Of a stretch of 64,000 nucleotides of DNA, positions 56,956 to 64,000 are shown piece after piece. The DNA comes from Orientallactaga sibirica (Eukaryota > Chordata > Mammalia > Rodentia > Dipodidae): contig JAEOAD010000024.1 in NCBI GenBank assembly GCA_036365145.1, positions 15,452,501 to 15,516,500 of the forward strand, read 5' to 3'. Each line of letters starts with the position of its first letter. Positions within the stretch are counted from its first letter, which is position 1. Below the pieces are notes generated by a model, which was not told where the DNA came from, made no database searches, and was given only the letters and a program-made list of their open reading frames with translations. Position numbers and translations under genes: made by a program.

Positions 56956-57512
56956 GTTTAAATATTCCTTCCCCCAAATCCATCAGACAATGACTCAGCC
57001 CTCCCTTTCCGCTCCCTGGAATGCTTCGCACCAGCTTAGAGGCTGGGAGCAAACTTCTCTTCACGTTCATTGGTCTCTTTGTCTTAAACTCCTGTCTCTG
57101 AGTTCCCAGGCTGCCATGGAGATACAGGCCACAGAACTGCGATGGTGATTACCCTTCGTTGGTTTCTCTCCCTTCAGATGGTAGAAATGGAGCTAACAGC
57201 AGACAAGGCCATTTCATAAACACTTTACATCAATATTGCAACGGAAGCTGATGAGAGAACATATGCACACACAGCCATCTTCACAAGCATTTATAACCTC
57301 CAGCAACTATAACGTCTCATCTGTTGTATAAAAAGAGGCCCTGTTCCCAGTGCCATTTGCCAGCGGACACTGATCACTTGACAGTTATATTTAAAGGCAG
57401 CAGCTTCCAACTCTGAATTCTGTGCAATAAACACCTGTTCCCTGTCAGACAATGCAGATGCTATTCTTTCTAAGAGACCTAGTTACTTTGTATTGGGATA
57501 GTTATTTTGTAA
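56956..57512. other. Unassigned, less AT-rich stretch with TATA-like site
   Basis: Unique sequence, richer in G+C than neighbours. Has TATAAAAAGAGGCCC at about 57328 and GCAATAAACACC at about 57424. No ORF joins them. Confidence 0.45.
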
Positions 57513-57758
57513 ATTTTTAAAAATTTATTTGCAAGGAAAGAGGAGGAGGGAGGCAGGGATAGAGGGAGGGAAACAGGGACAGAGGAAGGGAGAGAGGGGG
57601 AGAGAATTGGTACACCAGGGCCTCCAGCCACTACAACTTAACTCCAGATGCATGCACCACTCTGTGCATCAGGCTTTATGTGGGTACTGGGGAAAGGAAC
57701 CCAGGATATGAGGCCTTGCAAGGCAGTGCCTTTAACCACTGAGCCATCTTCCCAGCCA
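57513..57758 (-). repeat. tRNA-derived SINE (DIP type)
   Basis: Reversed tail, long GA-rich block (57540-57604), reversed head AACCACTGAGCCATCTTCCC. Confidence 0.87.
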
Positions 57759-57896
57759 CTGGGGTAGTTCTTCATTCCACAGATATCACAAAGCTTAGTC
57801 AGTGGATTAGTCAGTCGATTCGAACAGGCTGTAAGGTGAAAGCAGGTCCCTACAGCTCTTGCATGTGAGAAAAGCCATAAGAAATCTCAAGTTTGG

Positions 57897-58084
57897 GGCT
57901 GGAGAGATGGCTTAGAGGTTAAGGCGCCTGCCTCCTAAGCCTAAAAACGCTGGTTCCAATCTCCAGCGGTTCCAATCTCCAGGTCCCACGTTTAGCCAGA
58001 TGCAAAGAGACGCAAGGGCGCAATGCCGCACTTGACCACAAGGGGGCGCACACATCTGGATTTCGTTTGCAGCAGCTGAGACCA

Positions 58085-58117
<33 letters not shown>

Positions 58118-58124
58118 GTGCAAA

Positions 58125-58200
<76 letters not shown>

Positions 58201-58237
58201 AAAAAGAGAGAGAAAAGAAAGAAAGAAAAAGAACAAA
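57897..58237 (+). repeat. DIP-type SINE, long form with duplicated B-box region
   Basis: Head GGGCTGGAGAGATGGCTTAG; GGTTCCAATCTCCAG twice in tandem (57952-57967, 57968-57982); long-form insert; CT-rich block; tail expanded to (GAAA)n from 58122. Perfect 18-bp duplication AAGAAATCTCAAGTTTGG at 57879-57896 and 58238-58255. Confidence 0.95.
58122..58237. repeat. (GAAA)n microsatellite
   Basis: Grown from the SINE tail; about 19 near-perfect units, then an irregular end. Source of the long F/L/S-rich minus-strand frames here. Confidence 0.95.
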
Positions 58238-58395
58238 AAGAAATCTCAAGTTTGGCATCAGACAAAATGGCTTTAGCTGCCTCAGCACCAGTCATTCTAT
58301 GAGGAGAAACCAAGGCTCTTAAGATTCTGTTGTTGGCATATTTTTGAATCATTGCACCTGGCTTTGAGACTCTTTTAACAAGTAACAACAGTAAC

Positions 58396-58590
58396 AGGCT
58401 TGGAGACATAGCTCAGCTGGTAGAGTGGTTTAGATCCCCAAGTTGCACATAAAGCCAGTCATGACAGTGCAGGCTTGTAATCCCAGCAGTTTGGTGGTAA
58501 ACGCAGGAAGATCACAGCTCAAGATCATTTCTGACTACATCGTGAGTTCAGGCTAACCTGGGATATGTGAGACCCTGTGTCAAACAATCA
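58396..58590 (+). repeat. B4-type composite SINE
   Basis: tRNA-like head GGAGACATAGCTCAGCTGGT, then B1-like GCTTGTAATCCCAGCAGTTT and GAGACCCTGTGTCAAAC. Confidence 0.7.
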
Positions 58591-58768
58591 ATCAAATTCT
58601 GGAAGTTGTTGTGCTCATTGTGTCAAACTGTAAATGTATACATGCATCTATTTATATATCTATGTTGAGCTAGCCTGCCAGTTTTAGAGATCCTTCCAAA
58701 AGAAGTGAGACAGACATCTGGGTGACACTGAAGAGTGGTTTATGACCCCAGTACAAGTCAACATTTTT

Positions 58769-58987
58769 AAAAAAATACTTTTGTTTATTTGCAAGCACAG
58801 AGAGAGAGAGAGAGGGAGAGGTGGGGTGGGGGAGAGAAGGTGTGCCAGGGCCTCCTGCCACTGCAAAAGAACTCCAGATGCATACACTACTTTGTGCATC
58901 TGGCATTACATGGACACTAGGGAATCAAACATGGACCATCAGGCTTTTCAATCTAGCACCTTTAACCACTGAGCAATCTACCTGGCC
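58769..58987 (-). repeat. tRNA-derived SINE (DIP type)
   Basis: Reversed tail, GA-rich block, reversed head AACCACTGAGCAATCTACCT. Flanked by (A/C)AAGTCAACATTTTT / CAGGTCAACATTTTT. Confidence 0.9.
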
Positions 58988-59002
58988 CCAGGTCAACATT
59001 TT

Positions 59003-59267
59003 TTTTTAATTAATTAATTTATTTTTTTGGAGAGAGACACAGAGAGAGACAGACAGAGAGGGAGAGGGAGACAGATAGAGAATGGGCAGCCAGCAGTCTC
59101 TCGGCTGCTGTGAACGAAATCCAGATGTGTGCGCCCCCTTGTGGGCAAGTGCGCATTGCATGCTTGTATCACTTTTGCATCTGGCTAAATGTGGGACCTG
59201 GAGATTGGAACCCGGTTCTTAGGCTTAGCAGGCAGGTGCCTTAACCGCTAAGCCATCTCTCCAGCCC
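59003..59267 (-). repeat. DIP-type SINE, long form
   Basis: Reversed tail TTAATTAATTAATTTATTTT, long-form core (GCGCATTGCATGCTTGTATC), head TTAACCGCTAAGCCATCTCT. Shares its target sequence with the preceding SINE. Confidence 0.92.
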
Positions 59268-59280
59268 CAGGTCAGCATTT

Positions 59281-59854
59281 TTGATCTAGGTTTTGAGAAC
59301 CTGTTCTTAAGAGTGACCCATATGGTTACCCACACTTATACACACAGTGGGTCTACTACAGGAAAGGAACCTTGAGCCTCGAGAACCCGAGATTGTCCCT
59401 ATGGGCTAGCTTGCCTTAGCTGTGTTTTAGAGAGAGGTGCTATCTTTATTAAATAGGACAGTAACCCAATCTACTGTCCAAAAGGAGGCACTATGTCTGT
59501 TTTCCAAGACCACTCATTATATCAATATTCTTGGAATGTTTGGGAATAGAAAGAATTTTTCTACCACTAATGCAAAATCAGCAGAAATTCAAAAGGTCCA
59601 AGGAAAATTGTGTCACAGCAATTTTTCTTCAAATAGAAGGAAAAACACTGGCATCCTGAAATATATGTTTTGAAAAATATTTCTATTGGAACAGGTAAAT
59701 TATTTTGTAATACTGCTTTCTAACCTCAAGTATATGATGTTTTTCACTCAATAATTCTATGGGTTGTGGTGCTCCAAATTAAAGATTTACTAATTAAAAC
59801 AATATATTTACTACGGAAAATGGAAAGACTTTGAAAATGTTTTAAATTATTATT
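59281..59854. other. Unassigned stretch
   Basis: Unique, AT-rich; a 78-codon plus frame (59437-59673) has no recognisable domain. Confidence 0.45.
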
Positions 59855-60075
59855 ATAAGCAATATTCCTTAAAGTTTTTAATGTAAATTCTTATATGTAG
59901 GCATGATGATTTCCTCAGAATAAATTCTGAAAATGGTATTTCTGGGTAAAAGTTTGTGATTAATTTTGAAGATTTAGATAAATCTTGCTAAATATTCTAA
60001 GAAAAGATCATTTTAGTTTATATTCTCACTAACAATGCATGAAATAATTTCCATTTTATTAAGATATTTAAAATC
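59855..60075 (-). repeat. Ancient L1 (L1M-type) remnant
   Basis: TCCTCAGAATAAATTCTGAA, GGTATTTCTGGGTAAAAG and ATATTCTCACTAACAATGCA follow the reversed ORF2 3' region of old mammalian L1s. Very decayed, unlike the young L1s above. Confidence 0.65.
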
Positions 60076-63000
60076 TAATGTTAAAACATTTGAGTCATAT
60101 TTGTGATTTCAATCATTAAGTAAATGAACCATGTTCATGAATACAATTGTACACTGGTTTCTTCCCTTTCCCATAATTCCCTGCCAATAAAAGTCAGAGT
60201 CCACAATAACCGGTGATCTATTTTCAGAGAGTACCCAATCAGGAGTAGTCTCAGGGTGCTGCTCCAAAACAGTTGATTTATTTGAGGAAATTAAGCAAGT
60301 GGTAAGCCAGATCTTAGGCATAAGTGTACTGAAATGAACATGTTTCTTTCTTTAGCAAACTGTGTAATATAGGATTTATTGTGTATAACAAAGGTTCATA
60401 CAACTTTTTAAGTTCCCTTATGTACTGTCATCTGAAAAGGCATTTTTGTATATGAAATTAACTCAGACTAAATACATATACATATGCATGTGCATATGAA
60501 CACAAACAGTAATCCCAAAGATGTTAGATTGTTTCATTTAAGCCAACCTCTATATCAAATCACTCTGCTATTGTATAACTCAGTCATTTGCTTATCCGTC
60601 AGTTTATTTGCCCATGTGATGAGAATTTTTCAACATTCTTTTCCTTCTTCTCTCTATTCTAGAAATTTCCTCCTGTAAATGGGATTTTTCAAAGGGCAAA
60701 ATATATAATAGTCTTTCACTACTCCTTCAGGTTCATAACCAATAACCAATATAGAGATAACTATGGGGAACACTCTGACTTTTTGAAATCAATAATGACT
60801 TAATAATTTCTTCCACACATGACCAATTTTTAAAGCATTCACATTTAAATGGCAAATAACAGTGTTTATTCTTGCCCAGGTTTTCAGAGGAAACAAAGTT
60901 TATTTTCCCAAGGAACTTATATTTGTATGATTTCAGAATTCAAAGCCTTAGTTTTACTATAATGAAACTTAGCTTGAGAAGGAAGAATGGAGGCTCCGTG
61001 TCAAGGGCTAACTTCCACAGCTATGGCTTTCTTGAACAGAGTCACGATTCTGTGAACCTAGGAAGTAGAAGCTATGAATAGGGTAATGTGTGCAGGCAGA
61101 TCCAAGATAACAGCTTTGAAGAACTCACAGGATAGTGGAGAAATTGGCTAAAGTACCCTATAATTTTGATTGAATGATTTTGCACCGTGCCGAGGGAGAA
61201 AGGCGGCATCTCAAACGTTCTTTGTTCCAAGAGGAGGAAGGAATGGCAGAAGAGACGCCTATTGTTTGTGACCGGTTGTCATTTCATAGGTTTTCCTACA
61301 CACTTGCGCACACATGTGCAAGAAGAGCAAAGATCAACGAGGGATTAAACGCTAAACCAGACACGGGATCAGAGGAGAAAATGACTGGCAATCAAGCTCT
61401 TGAGTGACTCTCCAGTGCCTTTAATTCTCCTCTAATCAAAGCACTGCACACGGTGGTGAGCGATGGCCAGAGCCAGGGATATTATGCAGAGGGTGACTTC
61501 ATTTAGAAAAATCTTGGCATGATTCCTAACCTCTTAGCCTCAGGGAGAATTTCTTAAATTTTATTTGTATTTTTCACCTGAGAGAATTGATGCTTTCAAG
61601 ACAGGGGCTAAACAGACATGCAATAAAATTATCCTTGTTGGATGGGTCAGGGGCTGCCTGATAACTCAGGCTACGTCTCCATCCATCACAGAGCAGTAGG
61701 GGCTGAACCGCCAAGGAGAGCTGAAGGTGGCAGGGCGTACAGCTGTGGGTCTTAAATAAAGGTGCCAAGGTAGACCTTAGGAAACGAAACCAGACACCCA
61801 ACTGTGAATTGTGACCTTTCCTCAACTCCTGTACATGTTGCAACTTTCACAAGCCCCTGTGGTTTGCTTAAGTAAATAGCAAACAAGAAAGTAATTTACA
61901 AAGAGACCAATTTTCACTGACTATCTAAGAATGTCCGTGCGTTTTGTGAATTTCACTGAGCAGCCAGGCTCTTCTTACACTTTTGTCAAGATCCCTAGCT
62001 TCTTTCTCTCCCTTTCTTTCTTTTTTTTTCCCCCCTAAGCACCCTCACAGGCTGATCAGTGAGTACGTGTGTTTGGATAAATGGATAAGCAAATATTAAA
62101 TCTTGTGTCACCACTTTTGTCATTACACATTGAAAGAATTCAGGTTCATAAAATGTATTCCAGCAGATTCTTAAGGAAATCAGGGTATCTTGTGGTCATC
62201 AGAATTTATAGAATTCTGTCCAATACCCTCAGCTGGATTAGATTTTAGCTCTGCAAATGGTCTTATCTCGTAAGAGCTGGGACCTGAAATTAAATTATAA
62301 ATTGATACTATCAGTAGCAGAAACGTTATCTGGAGCCTGGAAGGCCAGAGGCTGATTGAATCCCATTCATCACAGATGGCTTTGCTGGGGATGTCTGTGT
62401 TTGGGTGCGAGGGTGTGTTTAAGTGTCATAACCAATAGGCTGGGTCGCTGCACCGGTTGGCACGCAGGGCTAATGGGAGCTGCAAGTGAAGCTCTGTGAT
62501 TCCATAAGCCAGTTAACGCTGCTTCATTTAACTATAACCCATGGAGATTCAGATTCCATATGGAGGTCTCATATCCCACTGATGATCCCAATAATAGAAC
62601 CAACGGTAGATATGGCAAATTCATTTTTATACATTTGTAATGATATACAACCTAGTGGAATGGAATGGATAAGCCTTTCAATGTGCTAATACACTTTTGA
62701 TATTGGGAAATTCCACCAGAAGCTTGCCAGGCCTACTTTCTCCTTTACAAGAATTTCCATGCTTGGTCCAATTTGACCCATCAAGGCTGACATTCCTCAA
62801 GCACATCTAGAATGTGTGTCAATTAAACACCCACCACTGTACATACAGCAGTCACTGCCTTAATAAGGGGGGCCGCTGTGAGAGCTGAAAGCCCAAACTA
62901 AGTGACCTGTCTGATAAAAATGCTTCTTTTGGGTGGTTTTCTATATAAAAACTCACAGAAAGAGAAACAGACATGCAAGTAATGCAGCAATGGGGCTTTA

Positions 63001-63248
63001 CATGGAGAGAAAGTACTATGATGTGATAATCTAGTGGAAACTAGGAAGGAACCGATTAACAAGGAAGCTTCTTGTGATCTATTGCCAAGTAGAGAATATT
63101 ATAGCAGAAAGAGCTAGAGTACAGGAAGTAGCCACACAGAGCCGGTGAATAACCATGCTGAGCAATGCACAAAGGAAGCCTAGCGGCCAGAAAAATCTTT
63201 ATAGCCAAGCTAGTCACCAAATGGCAATTCTTTCTCCTCTGTGCCTGT
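60076..63248. other. Long repeat-poor stretch, no gene found
   Basis: 3.2 kb without a recognised repeat, the cleanest such block here. No ORF longer than about 90 codons and no domain. About 61,100-61,500 and 62,260-62,930 are less AT-rich and contain motif-like words (CCTTAATAAGG at about 62859, ACAGATGGC at about 62374). Conservation is plausible but unseen. Confidence 0.5.
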
Positions 63249-63608
63249 TGTGGTTGGAATGTGAATGTATGTCCCTCATAGCCTCAGGTATTTTTCATTA
63301 AGATTCAGCTTCCTCCTTAAGTCTCCAGCAGCGGGCTGGAGGAGGTGTCCCTGGGCGTGGATCCTGGGGTCCAGCCCTAAGATGTGTTTTGGGGCCAATC
63401 TAGATTCTAGCCAGAAGCTGTGTGGAGAGCAGTTTGAGTTGTAGCTGATTGTGCTTGCTGGTGCTGTTTCTGTTGATGACTTCTCTCGGCTTGGATCTGT
63501 GAAAGGGAGCCAGCTTCTTCCGCCATCGATGGAACTTCCTCTGGATCTGTCAGCTTAAAATAAATCTCTTCCTCCCATGTTTGTTTCAGCAACGTGGCGC
63601 TGACTACA
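63249..63608 (+). mobile_element. Solo MaLR-type LTR
   Basis: TGTGGTTGGAATGTGAATGT start, GGGCTGGAGGAGGTGTCCCT, GCCAGCTTCTTCCGCCATCG, AATAAATCTC and GCGCTGACTACA end. No clear duplication. Confidence 0.83.
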
Positions 63609-63847
63609 AAAATGTCCAACATTGCTTTGTGGAAAGATTTATGAAAATCATTCTGGTTCTTGCAAGTCAGACTATGCAGCCATTTCTAATTTCTCTTATT
63701 TATTTGTACATCCTTGGAATAACACTCTATCATTGGGGTAATGTGAAGGTGGTTTTGTATTTGTTACCTCAAAGATCCTAGCACCAAATATTATTTGTTT
63801 TAGTGAATTTGTGTAAATGAATAGTATTTATTGCCTTGGGAATTAGC

Positions 63848-64000
63848 TTTTTTGGGGGTCGGTGGTGGTGGGGGGGTAGAGGTAGGGTTTCACTCTAGCC
63901 CAGGCTGACCTGAAATTTACTATATAGACTCATGACGATCCTCCTACCTCTGCCTCCCGAGTGCTAGGATTAAAGGCGTGCGCCACCACACCAGGTGGGA
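63848..64000 (-). repeat. B1-type SINE, runs to window end
   Basis: GAGGTAGGGTTTCACTCTAG through CGTGCGCCACCACACCAGGT, ending at or next to the window edge. Confidence 0.9.

Noticed and set aside
57912..58409. 165-codon minus-strand frame (and 105- and 98-codon frames)
   Set aside because: Translation of the (GAAA)n tract and SINE; the FLSFFLSF-like pattern is a microsatellite artefact.

Overview
The window is nuclear DNA from a rodent, most likely a jerboa-like dipodoid. This rests on its SINEs: many B1-type (7SL-derived) copies, and about two dozen copies of a tRNA-derived SINE that starts GGGCTGGAGAGATGGCTTAG, carries a tRNA-like B box, and ends in a CT-rich block plus an AAATAAAT tail. 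That layout is the one I associate with the DIP family of Dipodidae. Naming the organism is an inference from memory of repeat families; no host gene is present to confirm it.

I find no functional protein-coding gene, rRNA gene, genuine tRNA gene or CpG island. Open frames of 60-165 codons are repeat-derived (L1, MaLR, SINE or microsatellite, in sense or antisense) or chance frames in AT-rich unique DNA. The only gene-like remnant is a decayed ZBED5/FAM200/SCAND3-type (hAT-transposase-derived) sequence on the minus strand at about 1443-2335.

Layout. 1-14.7 kb: scattered SINEs, a 5'-inverted L1 (7.3-8.4 kb) abutting a MaLR LTR, a solo LTR at 12.7 kb and several unique stretches. 14.7-20.9 kb: a nearly full-length plus-strand L1 with two tandem 5' monomers, ORF1 and ORF2 remnants, two later SINE insertions, an internal deletion in the reverse transcriptase, and a probable target-site duplication. 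Another L1 3' UTR lies just behind it (about 21.0-21.7 kb). 22-34 kb: SINEs, a MIR, a solo LTR, a plus-strand MaLR provirus (26.9-28.8 kb), an L1 3' UTR and an old degraded mammalian repeat. 34.1-36.1 kb: a minus-strand MaLR provirus with a perfect 5-bp duplication and two LTRs differing by only about 2%. 36-38.8 kb: L1 pieces and a partial MaLR. 38.6-44.6 kb: the same ~3-kb segment twice in direct tandem, quite possibly an assembly artefact. 44.6-59.3 kb: dense SINEs, L1 3' ends and a third MaLR provirus (50.7-52.5 kb). 59.3-63.2 kb: the most repeat-poor part, with one ancient L1 remnant and otherwise unassigned sequence that may hold conserved non-coding elements. 63.2-64 kb: a solo LTR and a B1 cut by the window end.

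The 'system' here is a retroelement community. Autonomous L1 would have supplied the machinery that mobilised B1-, DIP- and B4-type SINEs (several have A-rich tails and clear target-site duplications), while MaLR elements are non-autonomous LTR retrotransposons. I see no convincing undescribed protein system. The most informative items are the tandem duplication, the L1 5' monomers, the young MaLR, a SINE that appears to carry flanking DNA from its source locus, and a SINE lineage with a duplicated B-box region. All alignments were made by eye.
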